Of a stretch of DNA of 64,000 bases, positions 18,004 through 26,338 are shown piece after piece (position 1 is the first letter of the stretch; each line of letters starts with the position of its first letter). The translations under genes and the position numbers were made by a program. The notes beneath the pieces are model-generated. The model was given only the letters and a program-made list of their open reading frames with translations, had not been told where the DNA came from and did no database searches. The DNA is from Euzebya tangerina (lineage in GTDB: Bacteria; Actinomycetota; Nitriliruptoria; Euzebyales; Euzebyaceae), in the NCBI RefSeq assembly GCF_003074135.1, contig NZ_PPDK01000001.1:3162001-3226000 (forward strand). Direction: 5' to 3'.

Positions 18004-20319
18004 TCACGCTGCGCCGGCCGTACCGTCCTGTCCGTCGCCCTGACGGCGGCGATCGAGGGGCTCCACCACATCGTCGCCGTGCTCGTCGTCCTGGTCGCCG
18101 GCGGGCTCGGTCCGGGCCTTGAGCTCGGCCCGTTTGGCGTCGGCCGCCTCGGCAGCCCGTGCTTCGATCTCGGTCTCCTTGCGGGCCTCCTCGGCCACGC
18201 CGGCGGCCTTGCGCGGGTCCTTCGGGTACTGGATCCGCGGGTGGTAGACCCCTTCGAGCCCCTCGATCAGGGAGTGCTCCACCGCCCGGAGGTCGGCGAA
18301 GGTCAGCGGCGAGTTGTCCAGCTGGCCGTCGGCGACCCGGTCGCCGATCAGCCCGGTCACGATCGAGGAGATGGTGTCCCGCGACATCCCGCCATCACGG
18401 GACGAGGCTGCGCGCACCGCGCCCTCGCAGCAGTCCGACAGCATCAGCACGGCCTGCTCGCGGCTGAACGGCTTCTTGCCCTTGTAGCGGAAGAACGCCT
18501 CGTCGGGCTCGGCCGCCAGGCCGTCCTCCGCCCGGGCCAGCGCCTGCCGGTAGAAGTAGGCCACGACCGTGGTGCCGTGGTGGGTCCGGATGCCGTCCAC
18601 GATCTCGGGCGGGAGCTTGTGCACCAGCGCCATCTCCACCCCGTCGGTCACGTGGCGCTGGATGATCAGGGCGCTCTGCCGGGGATCGTCCAGCTCGTCG
18701 TGGGGGTTGCCGATCGCCACCTGGTTCTCGACGAAGAAGTACGGCTTCGCCACCTTCCCTATGTCGTGATAAAGAGCCATGACCTCGGCCAGCAGCGCAT
18801 CGGCCTCGATCGCCCGGCAGGCCCGGCTGGCCAGCGTGGCCACCATGACGGAGTGGTTGTAGGTCCCGATGGCCTTGGCCTCGAGCTCGCGCAGCAGTGG
18901 ATGGTTGCGGTCGGCGAAGTCGAGCAGGCTCGAGGCGGTGATGACCCCGAAGAGGCTCTCCAGGAAGGGGAGGAGGCCGTTGACCATCAGCGCGGTCAGG
19001 ATCCCGTTGCCGAGACCCGCGATCAAGGCCGGGACCAGCCCCTCGAAGCCCGAGTAGACGACGTTGAACGCCGCCGCCAGGACCATGTAGGCGATCGTCG
19101 ACTGCCACGCCGTCGCCCGCAGCTGGTTGCGTGCCGTCACCTCCCCGACCAGCGGGATGGACAGCAGACCGGAGACTGCCGCGAACGGCACCAGGCCCGG
19201 TGTGCCCGGGATCTGGTAGGCCACCAGCGCCGTCATGGGGATGACCGAGAGCACCCCGACCCGGGCGTCGAAGAGGATGGTCGCCATCATCGCGATGGCG
19301 CCGACCGGGATGAGGTAGTGGCGTTCACTGCCCCCGACACCGACGGTGTTGATGACCAGGGCGATGACGGTGAACAGCGTCATCAGGGTCACCAGCAGCA
19401 GCAACGAGCGGCCGGTCGCCCAGATGCCCGGCCGGTAGGTCCGCAGGTACACGGCAACGACCAGCGCCAGGACGACGCTGAGCAGCAACGCCTGGGCGAA
19501 CTCGATCAGCGGGTCGCTGCCGTCCAGGCCCGCCTCCCGCAGTGCCTGGAGTTGGATTGGTGTGACGATCTCACCGGAGCGCACGATCGCCGTGCCCCGA
19601 CGGAACGGGACCTCGACCGGCTCGACGGCCTCCGCGGCGGCCTCGCGAGCGCTGATCGTCTCCTGCTCGTTGACCGTCCGCGTCGGTCGCAGGGCCTCGC
19701 GGAGGATCGGCTCGAGGATCAGGCGACTGACCTCGGGTCCCACCGTCGATCGGGCGAGTTCGGTCTGCAGCTGGTTGTTGGCGTAGTCCTCGACCTCACC
19801 CTCGAGGATCTCGGTGGCAGCGGCCGTCCTGGCGATCGACTGGGCTTCACTGCGGGCCGTGGAGAGCGCCGCGTCGGTCAGGTCGACCAGTAGCCGCAGC
19901 GCTTCCTCCTCGAGGACGGGAAGCCGTTGGGACAGCCCGTCGATCTGCTGGCTGGCGCTGGGGATGTCGCCGTCCACCCCGGGGGAGCGGACCGACTGGG
20001 CCACGGCGAAGGCGTCGACGACGAACTGGATCAGATCCGACTGGGCGGTCAGGTTCTCGGTGACGACCGGCTCGACGGCCTCGGCGGCGCGGCGCCGGGC
20101 CAACTCGGTCTCCTCCTCATCGATCACCCGCAACTCCTCCGGCGCGATGACCGTCCGGGGAGACTCCTCGTCGAGCGTGATCGGCGCCTCGGTGAACAGG
20201 GCCGCCAGGCCGAGGATGCTCGGGAGTCCGAGGATCGCGAGCAGCAGAGCCGCGATCCGGAGGGGCCACGTGCGTGGGCCCTTCTCGGTCGCCTCCTCCA
20301 CCTCTGCCACCTCTGCCAT
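18004..20319 (-). CDS. 7TM-HD family membrane phosphodiesterase (PgpH-like)
   Basis: A 771-residue membrane protein of the 7TMR-HD family, whose studied member PgpH hydrolyses cyclic di-AMP. An N-terminal helix (about 20-40) is followed by a large outside domain (about 45-300), a seven-helix block (about 300-510) and a cytosolic HD domain with YNHSVMVATLA and LYHDIGK (His518-Asp519). The C-terminal tail is Glu/Lys/Arg-rich. The ATG at 20319 lies 4 bp after the upstream stop; a start at 20364 would overlap that gene. The usual phoH/ybeY neighbours are missing. The substrate is inferred from family members only. Confidence 0.85.
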   Translation of the reverse strand: MAEVAEVEEATEKGPRTWPLRIAALLLAILGLPSILGLAALFTEAPITLDEESPRTVIAPEELRVIDEEETELARRRAAEAVEPVVTENLTAQSDLIQFVVDAFAVAQSVRSPGVDGDIPSASQQIDGLSQRLPVLEEEALRLLVDLTDAALSTARSEAQSIARTAAATEILEGEVEDYANNQLQTELARSTVGPEVSRLILEPILREALRPTRTVNEQETISAREAAAEAVEPVEVPFRRGTAIVRSGEIVTPIQLQALREAGLDGSDPLIEFAQALLLSVVLALVVAVYLRTYRPGIWATGRSLLLLVTLMTLFTVIALVINTVGVGGSERHYLIPVGAIAMMATILFDARVGVLSVIPMTALVAYQIPGTPGLVPFAAVSGLLSIPLVGEVTARNQLRATAWQSTIAYMVLAAAFNVVYSGFEGLVPALIAGLGNGILTALMVNGLLPFLESLFGVITASSLLDFADRNHPLLRELEAKAIGTYNHSVMVATLASRACRAIEADALLAEVMALYHDIGKVAKPYFFVENQVAIGNPHDELDDPRQSALIIQRHVTDGVEMALVHKLPPEIVDGIRTHHGTTVVAYFYRQALARAEDGLAAEPDEAFFRYKGKKPFSREQAVLMLSDCCEGAVRAASSRDGGMSRDTISSIVTGLIGDRVADGQLDNSPLTFADLRAVEHSLIEGLEGVYHPRIQYPKDPRKAAGVAEEARKETEIEARAAEAADAKRAELKARTEPAGDQDDEHGDDVVEPLDRRRQGDGQDGTAGAA

Positions 20320-20323
20320 CAGC

Positions 20324-20743
20324 TCACCCGCCGAAGAATTGTGGTGCTGCCACCATAAGGGCACGGAAGGTCAGGCCGAAGTTGACCAGTCCGACGACCG
20401 CGAAGGCGGACAGAGGATGCAGGCGCTCCTCGCGACTGAACTTGTGGCCGTAGAAGAGGACGACCCCGGGGAAGATGAACCCGTAGAGGGGGTGGAAGAC
20501 GTGGTTGAACACGCCGATGCCCGGCAGGCCCCCATCACCCAACCAGGCGCGGAGGAACAGGAAGAGCCCGTACAGCAGCTGGACGCCGAGGATGATCTGA
20601 GCGGCGGAGACCAGCTTCCAGAACCACGGGACGTCACCGTTCGGGCGCGCGACGCGCAGGATCAGGGCCACGACCATGACCAGCAGCCAGCTGCCGATGA
20701 TCGCCCAACCGAAGACATAACCGTGGATCTGTGCGATGCTCAC
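20324..20743 (-). CDS. Four-helix membrane protein of unknown function
   Basis: A 139-residue protein with four predicted membrane helices (about 10-29, 40-63, 80-100 and 112-132). Conserved-looking polar residues include His8, the NHVFHPLYG segment with two histidines (about 79-87) and FYGHKFSREERLH on the loop before the last helix. Histidines in helices could bind metal or heme, but nothing confirms this. It overlaps nothing and is followed after 4 bp by the 7TM-HD gene, so the two form an operon. The GTG start follows a TACGCT hexamer. Confidence 0.7.
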   Translation of the reverse strand: MSIAQIHGYVFGWAIIGSWLLVMVVALILRVARPNGDVPWFWKLVSAAQIILGVQLLYGLFLFLRAWLGDGGLPGIGVFNHVFHPLYGFIFPGVVLFYGHKFSREERLHPLSAFAVVGLVNFGLTFRALMVAAPQFFGG

Positions 20744-20758
20744 AGTTCCGGCAGCGTA
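20744..20758 (-). promoter_or_regulatory. Leaderless-type -10 element of the membrane protein/7TM-HD operon
   Basis: TACGCT ends nine bases before the GTG at 20743. The divergent ABC-F promoter begins 29 bp away. Confidence 0.5.
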
Positions 20759-20786
20759 CCTGCGGGGCAGGTGCGGTGCCCCCAGC

Positions 20787-20801
20787 TAGCCTCGGGGCGC
20801 T
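20787..20801 (+). promoter_or_regulatory. Leaderless-type -10 element of the first ABC-F gene
   Basis: TAGCCT ends nine bases before the GTG at 20802. Confidence 0.5.
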
Positions 20802-22820
20802 GTGATCACCGTAGCGGGCATTGCCAAGGGGTTCGGCGGACGCACGCTGTTCGCCGACGTGAGCCTGCGCCTGGACGCCGGCACTCGAACGGCCATCGTC
20901 GGCCCCAACGGCGCGGGCAAGACCACGCTCGTCCGGATCATCTCCGGCGCCGAGCAGCCCGACGCCGGCGAGGTGGCGGTCGCCAAGGGTGCCGAGATCG
21001 GGGTCCTGGAGCAGGACATCGCCCAGTGGGCGAGCGACGAGCAGGGGGCGCAGGACGAGACGTCCACGGGGCCGATGACGCCGGTGCAGCTGGTGTCGGA
21101 CGGGGTCCCCGTCAAGGAGATCGAGGAGCGGCTGAACGAGCTCGGCATGGCCATGGCCGAGAACCCCGAGGACGCCGACATCCTGGAGGAGTTCGGCCGG
21201 CTGCAGGACCGCTACGAACTGCTGGGTGGGTACGACCTCGACGCCCGAGCCAGGCGGGTGCTCGGTGGTCTGGGCTTCGACACCGAGACGATGGATGAGC
21301 CGATTCGCTCGCTCTCCGGTGGCTGGATGATGCGGGTTGCCCTGGGCCGTCTGCTGCTCCGCCAACCCGAGGTGCTGCTGCTGGACGAGCCCACCAACCA
21401 CCTCGACCTCGACAGCGTCGGCTGGTTGCAGCAGTTCATCGCCTCCTATGACGGCGCCGTGATCCTGGTCAGCCACGACCGCGACTTCATCAACGGGTGC
21501 GCCAATCGGATCGTGGAGGTGTCGGGCGGCCGCGTCACGACCTACGTCGGCGACTACGAGGCCTACGTCACCCAACGCGCCGAGCGGGCGGAGCTGCTCG
21601 CCAACCAGGCCAAGAACCAAGCGAAGAAGGTGGCGGAGGTCGAGCGGTTCGTCGAGCGGTTCCGCTACAAGGCGAGCAAGGCCCGGCAGGTGCAGTCCCG
21701 GGTCAAGATGCTCGAGAAGCTGGATCGGATCGAGGCTCCGGACGACCGCCGCAAGACCATGAAGCTGTCCTTCGGCGAGCCGCCCCGATCGGGGCGCACG
21801 GTGGTGGAGCTCAAGGGCGCGACGAAGGCATACGGCGACAACGTCGTCTATCGCGGACTGGATCTGGCCCTCGAGCGGGGCCAGAAGGTTGCCCTGGTCG
21901 GACCGAACGGGGCCGGCAAGTCCACGCTGCTCAAGATGCTGGTGGGCGAGATCCCCCCCGACGACGGCGAGCGCGTACTCGGGCACAACGTGCACGTGGC
22001 CTACTACGCCCAGCACCAGGTCGACGCACTGCACCTGTCGAAGTCGGCCCTGCAGGAGGTGGCGGCCTCGGTCGACACCTCACGCGTCAACCCGCGCGAC
22101 GTCCTGGGTGCCTTCCTGTTCTCCGGGCAGGAGGTGGACAAGGACATCGCCGTGCTGTCCGGAGGGGAGCGGGCCAGGGTCGCACTCGCCAAGCTGATCG
22201 CCGACCCAGCCAACCTGCTGGGCATGGACGAGCCGACCAACCACCTCGACATCGCGAGTCGCGACGTGATCGAGGACGCCCTGGTCGACTATCCCGGCAC
22301 CGTGGTCCTGATCTCCCACGACCGACATCTCATCCGCAACGTCGCCGACGTGATCATCGCCGTCGGGGACGGCACCGCGACGGTTCACCTGGGCGACTAC
22401 GCCAGCTACGCGGAGAAGATGGGCCTGGACTACCTCGGTCGCCCGCTGGACCCACGCGACAACGGCGGCGGGTCCCGCAACGGCGGCGGCAGTGGTCCTG
22501 AGGGGACGAGGTCGGATGGCACGAGGTCGGAGGGCACGAGGTCAGAGGCCAAGCGGTCCGACGCCGAGCGCCGGAACGCCCGTCACCGCCGGACCAAGGA
22601 CATCAAGGCCAAGCTGGCCACGGCCGAGGCCGAGGTCATGGCGGCCGAGGGGGAGGTGGCTGACATCCAGGCCGAGATGGCGGCGCCGGGTGCCTACGAC
22701 GACCCTGGTGCCGCGAAGGTTCTGGGTCAGCGGCACGATGCCGCCAAGGACCGGGCTGCGACGGCCACCGCGCGGTGGGAGCAGCTCGTGGAGGCCCTCG
22801 AGAAGGCGGAAGCCGAGTAG
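20802..22820 (+). CDS. ABC-F family ATPase with coiled-coil tail
   Basis: A 672-residue soluble twin-ATPase of the ribosome-acting ABC-F family, with no membrane helices. The first cassette has [18 protein letters not shown] and [10 protein letters not shown]; the second has [18 protein letters not shown] and [10 protein letters not shown] basic linker between them (about 255-325, [15 protein letters not shown]) fits the P-site interaction motif. The C-terminal region (about 550-672) starts with a repeated Gly-Thr-Arg-Ser-Glu stretch coded by a 15-bp tandem repeat, then a coiled coil like that of Uup/EttA relatives. The role is probably in translation or ribosome maintenance; antibiotic protection is possible but unproven. 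Confidence 0.9.
   Translation: MITVAGIAKGFGGRTLFADVSLRLDAGTRTAIVGPNGAGKTTLVRIISGAEQPDAGEVAVAKGAEIGVLEQDIAQWASDEQGAQDETSTGPMTPVQLVSDGVPVKEIEERLNELGMAMAENPEDADILEEFGRLQDRYELLGGYDLDARARRVLGGLGFDTETMDEPIRSLSGGWMMRVALGRLLLRQPEVLLLDEPTNHLDLDSVGWLQQFIASYDGAVILVSHDRDFINGCANRIVEVSGGRVTTYVGDYEAYVTQRAERAELLANQAKNQAKKVAEVERFVERFRYKASKARQVQSRVKMLEKLDRIEAPDDRRKTMKLSFGEPPRSGRTVVELKGATKAYGDNVVYRGLDLALERGQKVALVGPNGAGKSTLLKMLVGEIPPDDGERVLGHNVHVAYYAQHQVDALHLSKSALQEVAASVDTSRVNPRDVLGAFLFSGQEVDKDIAVLSGGERARVALAKLIADPANLLGMDEPTNHLDIASRDVIEDALVDYPGTVVLISHDRHLIRNVADVIIAVGDGTATVHLGDYASYAEKMGLDYLGRPLDPRDNGGGSRNGGGSGPEGTRSDGTRSEGTRSEAKRSDAERRNARHRRTKDIKAKLATAEAEVMAAEGEVADIQAEMAAPGAYDDPGAAKVLGQRHDAAKDRAATATARWEQLVEALEKAEAE
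22503..22562 (+). repeat. 15-bp tandem repeat inside the ABC-F gene
   Basis: Three near-identical units of GGCACGAGGTCGGAG begin at 22503, 22518 and 22533, with a degenerate fourth at 22548. They encode [20 protein letters not shown] in the hinge before the coiled coil. Unit number could vary without a frameshift. Confidence 0.75.
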
Positions 22821-22859
22821 CGCTCGGGGAGGCAGGCCGCCGAGCGGCCGAGCATCGTC

Positions 22860-22873
22860 TACGGTCTCCACGT
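22860..22873 (+). promoter_or_regulatory. Leaderless-type -10 element of the CarD-like gene
   Basis: TACGGT ends eight bases before the ATG at 22874. Confidence 0.55.
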
Positions 22874-23377
22874 ATGGAACTGCAGCCCGGCGACCACGTC
22901 GTCCATCAGGTTCACGGTCCCGGCACCGTGATCGAGGTCACCACTCGCGATATGCCCGGCGGGCCCCGCGAGTACGTCAGCCTGCAGCTTGCGACGATGA
23001 CGCTGCTCGTCCCCCTCGACGAGGTCGATGACTCAGGGCTCCGGCAACCCATCGATGCCGCGGACGCCCACTCCATCATCGAGTTGCTGGGCAAGGAGAG
23101 CCTGGACGATCCCGGGCACCGCGCACGCCGCAGTCGCAACCGGTCCCGCATCGCCTCCGGCGAGGCCGAAGGGCTGGCGAAGGTGGTGCGCAGCCTCAAG
23201 GCGCTCCGGCAGGAGTCGGGCAGACCGCTGCGGTACGCGGACAAGAACCACCTCCGGCAGGCGCTCCGTCAGCTGGTCGGCGAGCTGGCGCTGGCCCTCG
23301 GCATCGACGAGACCGAGGCGGAGGAGATGGTCCTCGACGCCGTGGCCGACGATGAACCGGAGTCAGCTGACAGCTGA
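22874..23377 (+). CDS. CarD/CdnL-like RNA polymerase-interacting protein
   Basis: A 167-residue protein with the CarD/TRCF RNA-polymerase-interacting domain (GDHVVHQVHGPGTVIEVTTRDM...EYVSLQLA, about 6-60) and the helical C-terminal domain (ASGEAEGLAKVVRSLKALRQ and LRQALRQLVGELALALG). CarD binds the RNA polymerase beta subunit and stabilises open complexes. The protein contains no tryptophan at all; the Trp of mycobacterial CarD (TNWSRRYK) that wedges into the promoter aligns near His82 in PGHRARRSRNRSR. This may therefore be a divergent paralogue. The open frame extends upstream into the ABC-F end, but the hexamer supports the ATG at 22874. Confidence 0.82.
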   Translation: MELQPGDHVVHQVHGPGTVIEVTTRDMPGGPREYVSLQLATMTLLVPLDEVDDSGLRQPIDAADAHSIIELLGKESLDDPGHRARRSRNRSRIASGEAEGLAKVVRSLKALRQESGRPLRYADKNHLRQALRQLVGELALALGIDETEAEEMVLDAVADDEPESADS

Positions 23378-23425
23378 CCCACCCCGCACAGCCGGAGTGG
23401 TTGCGGGCCGGGGCAAGCTGGGTGC

Positions 23426-25354
23426 ATGTCGTTCTCCACGCGGATGGCGGGCGGCGCACCGATGTCCCCCGGGACCGGTCGCGCCCGTCGCGGCTTCGAT
23501 GACGACCGGGACGTCTCGCTCCGCTCCGGTCTGATCGGTCGCGTCTGGACCACGTTCGCCAAGCCGTACCGGGGCCGCCTGATCCTGCTCCTGCTGCTGA
23601 TCGCAGGTGCGGCCGCGCTGACCGTGGTGCCTGCCCGCATCATCGGCTTCATCGTCGACACCCTCGATGCGACGACCGACCAGGTCGCGCCACTCGGTGC
23701 GGACGACGCGCGGGGCCGCGTCACCTGGCTCGCGCTCGGGCTCGTCGGTGCGGCCGTCGCCACCGGGGTGCTGTCGGTCGCGCAGCGCTACTACTCCTCA
23801 TGGATCGGCGAACGCCTGATCCACGACCTGCGAACTGCTCTGTTCGATCACGTGCAGCGGATGCCGCTCTCGTTCTTCACCCGAACCCAGACCGGCGCGC
23901 TGATCAGCCGCCTGAACAACGACGTCATCGGCGCCCAGTCCGCACTCACCGGGACGTTCGGCACGCTGGTGAGCAACACCGTCCAGGTGATCGCCGCCGT
24001 TGCGGTGATGCTCACCATCAGCTGGCAGCTGACGCTCCTCACCCTCGCCGTGCTGCCCTTCTTCGTGCTCGCTGCGAAGAGCGTCGGGCGACGACTGCAG
24101 GGCCTGACGCGCGAGTCCATGGAGCTCAACGCCGACATGAACACCTTCATGACCGAGCGGTTCAACGTCGCCGGCGCGCTCGTCGTCAAGCTCTTCGGCC
24201 GTCCGCGGGAGGAGACCGAGACGTTCAGTCGCTCCGCCAGCCGGGTGGCTGACATCGGCGTCCAGACGGCCGTGGTCGGTCGCGTCTTCTTCGTGACCCT
24301 TGCGCTCATGGGTGCGCTGGGGACGGCTGCGGTCTACCTGGTCGGTGGCCGCTTGGTGCTCTCAGGCGACTTCAGCGTGGGCGACCTGGTGACCTTCGGC
24401 GGCCTGGTGGCGACGGCCTACTCGCCGTTGGCCGCCCTCTCCAATGCACCCGTCGAGGTGCTGACCGCGCTGGTCAGCTTCGACCGGGTGTTCGAGATCC
24501 TCGACATCGACCATCCGATCGCCGACTCGTCCGACGCGATGGACCTGCCCAGCGGCGGCGGACGGGTCGTCTTCGATGGGGTCACCTTCGCCTACCCGAC
24601 GGCGAAGGAGTCCACCGTCAGCTCGCTCGACTCATGGGCGGAGGTGATGGACGACCGGCCGGGCGAGATCGTGCTCCGCGACGTGTCGTTCGTGGCTGAG
24701 CCAGGTGAGACGATCGCACTGGTTGGGCCCAGTGGTGCGGGGAAGTCCACGATCCTGTCACTGGTGAGCCGGCTGTACGACCCGGGTCATGGCGTTGTGA
24801 GCATCGACGGCCACGACGTGCGGTCCGTCACCTTGGAGTCCCTCAGCGCCGCCATCGGCGTGGTCAGTCAGGACCCGCACCTGTTCCACGACACCATCCG
24901 TGCGAACTTGCGATTCGCCAAGCCGACGGCGACCGACGCCGAGATCGTCGCCGCGTGCCGCTCCGCCCAGATCCACGACGTCATCGCGGCGCTGCCTGAG
25001 GGGTACGACACCGTGGTGGGGGATCGCGGGTATCGGCTCTCGGGCGGAGAGAAACAGCGACTGGCGATCGCCCGGGTGCTGCTGAAGGATCCGGAGATCA
25101 TCGTGTTGGACGAGGCCACGAGTCACCTCGACTCCGACAACGAGGAGCGGATCCAGCAGGCGCTGACGGCGGCGCTGGAGAGCCGGACCAGCCTGGTGAT
25201 CGCTCACCGCCTCTCCACCATCACCGATGCCGATCAGATACTCGTCATCGAGGATGGCCGGATCACCCAGCGGGGCACCCACGCCGAGCTGGTCCGCATC
25301 GAGGGCCGGTACGCCCAGCTGTACGAGACCCAGTTCGGGGCCGCGACAGCCTGA
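23426..25354 (+). CDS. ABC exporter, fused membrane and ATPase domains
   Basis: A 642-residue half-size exporter (MsbA/LmrA type), working as a homodimer or with a partner. The membrane domain (about 40-345) has six helices and the coupling segment MTERFNVAGALVVKLFGR. The ATPase domain (about 375-620) has Walker A GPSGAGKST, signature LSGGEKQRLA, Walker B IIVLDEATSHLD and the switch histidine in IAHRLSTI. A short insertion before the ATPase (TAKESTVSSLDSWAEVMDDRPGEI) is unusual. The transported substrate is unknown. CAAGCT ends six bases before the ATG. Confidence 0.9.
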   Translation: MSFSTRMAGGAPMSPGTGRARRGFDDDRDVSLRSGLIGRVWTTFAKPYRGRLILLLLLIAGAAALTVVPARIIGFIVDTLDATTDQVAPLGADDARGRVTWLALGLVGAAVATGVLSVAQRYYSSWIGERLIHDLRTALFDHVQRMPLSFFTRTQTGALISRLNNDVIGAQSALTGTFGTLVSNTVQVIAAVAVMLTISWQLTLLTLAVLPFFVLAAKSVGRRLQGLTRESMELNADMNTFMTERFNVAGALVVKLFGRPREETETFSRSASRVADIGVQTAVVGRVFFVTLALMGALGTAAVYLVGGRLVLSGDFSVGDLVTFGGLVATAYSPLAALSNAPVEVLTALVSFDRVFEILDIDHPIADSSDAMDLPSGGGRVVFDGVTFAYPTAKESTVSSLDSWAEVMDDRPGEIVLRDVSFVAEPGETIALVGPSGAGKSTILSLVSRLYDPGHGVVSIDGHDVRSVTLESLSAAIGVVSQDPHLFHDTIRANLRFAKPTATDAEIVAACRSAQIHDVIAALPEGYDTVVGDRGYRLSGGEKQRLAIARVLLKDPEIIVLDEATSHLDSDNEERIQQALTAALESRTSLVIAHRLSTITDADQILVIEDGRITQRGTHAELVRIEGRYAQLYETQFGAATA

Positions 25355-25386
25355 TCGTCCTCCGTCACGGGGACACGATCGTGCAG

Positions 25387-25418
25387 GATCGGGCGATGGC
25401 GTGGGTCAGCCCCCGATC
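25387..25418. terminator. Possible bidirectional terminator between convergent genes
   Basis: GATCGGG (25387-25393) and CCCGATC (25412-25418) can pair across an 18-base loop, and CACGATCG/CGATCGTG (25374-25381/25414-25421) offers an alternative pairing. It lies between the convergent exporter and ppk2 genes. There is no T run. Confidence 0.35.
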
Positions 25419-25431
25419 GTGACCAATCCGG

Positions 25432-26298
25432 TCACTCGATGACGACGTCCTCAAGGCCCTCCTCCGCCTCGGGCCACTCCATCTCCCACGACTCCATCTC
25501 GTGGATCAGGATCCCCGATATCACCAGGTTGCGATACCACTTCCGGTCAGCTGGGACGACGAACCAGGGGGCGTGGTCGGCGTCCGTCCGCCTGATCATC
25601 TCGGTGAAGGCGGCCTGGTAGTCAACCCACCGCTTCCGCTCCGCGAGGTCGCCGATCGAGAACTTCCAGTGCTTCTCGGGGTCGTCCAGTCGCTCTTGGA
25701 GCCGCTCCGCCTGCTCGCCCTTGGACAGGTGCAGGAAGATCTTGATGATGTGGGTGCCCTCGTCGGCCAGCAGCCGCTCGAAGTCGGCGATGTGGCCGTA
25801 GCGTCTGGACCAGCGCGCTTGCGGGACAAGGTCGTGGACACGGACCACCAGCACGTCCTCGTAGTGCGACCGGTTGAAGATGGTGATCTGGCCGTCGGCT
25901 GGGACGTGGGCGTGAACCCGCCAGAGGTAGTCGCGGGCCAGTTCGGCCTCCGTCGGCCGCTTGAAGGATGCGACCTTGACGCCCTGCGGGTTGGTGCCGT
26001 CGAAGACGTGCCGGATGGTCGAGTCCTTGCCAGCGGTGTCGGTCGCCTGGAGCACGACGAGAAGCCGCCGCTCGCCCTCGGCGTACATCTTCTCCTGCAG
26101 TGCCTCGAGCCGCTCGTTCAGACGCCCGACCGCAACCTTCCCCAAGGCCTTGCCGTGGGGCCAGGCTGGTGTGCCACGGGTGTCCAGCTGCTCCAGATCG
26201 AGGGCGGCGGGGGCGCGGTGTGCCTGGGCAGCCTCGACGAGGTCGTGCAGCGCCTCCTCGGGGAGATCAGCCGGCGGTTCGGTGGTGGGCGTGCTCAT
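25432..26298 (-). CDS. ppk2: Polyphosphate kinase 2
   Basis: Phosphorylates nucleotides with polyphosphate. The 288-residue single-domain protein has Walker A QATDTAGKD (about 85-92), the lid/arginine region SFKRPTEAEL, FNRSHYEDVLVVRVH (Walker B-like) and DPEKHWKFS. The sequence around VFDGTNPQGVKV and the one-domain length suggest class I or III PPK2; class III enzymes can use AMP as well as ADP. No ppk1 is nearby. The ATG follows CATGAT by eight bases. It is convergent with the ABC exporter. Confidence 0.92.
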   Translation of the reverse strand: MSTPTTEPPADLPEEALHDLVEAAQAHRAPAALDLEQLDTRGTPAWPHGKALGKVAVGRLNERLEALQEKMYAEGERRLLVVLQATDTAGKDSTIRHVFDGTNPQGVKVASFKRPTEAELARDYLWRVHAHVPADGQITIFNRSHYEDVLVVRVHDLVPQARWSRRYGHIADFERLLADEGTHIIKIFLHLSKGEQAERLQERLDDPEKHWKFSIGDLAERKRWVDYQAAFTEMIRRTDADHAPWFVVPADRKWYRNLVISGILIHEMESWEMEWPEAEEGLEDVVIE

Positions 26299-26338
26299 GA
26301 CGGTTGATCATGGCACGTCGTCGACCCCAGAACGGGCG

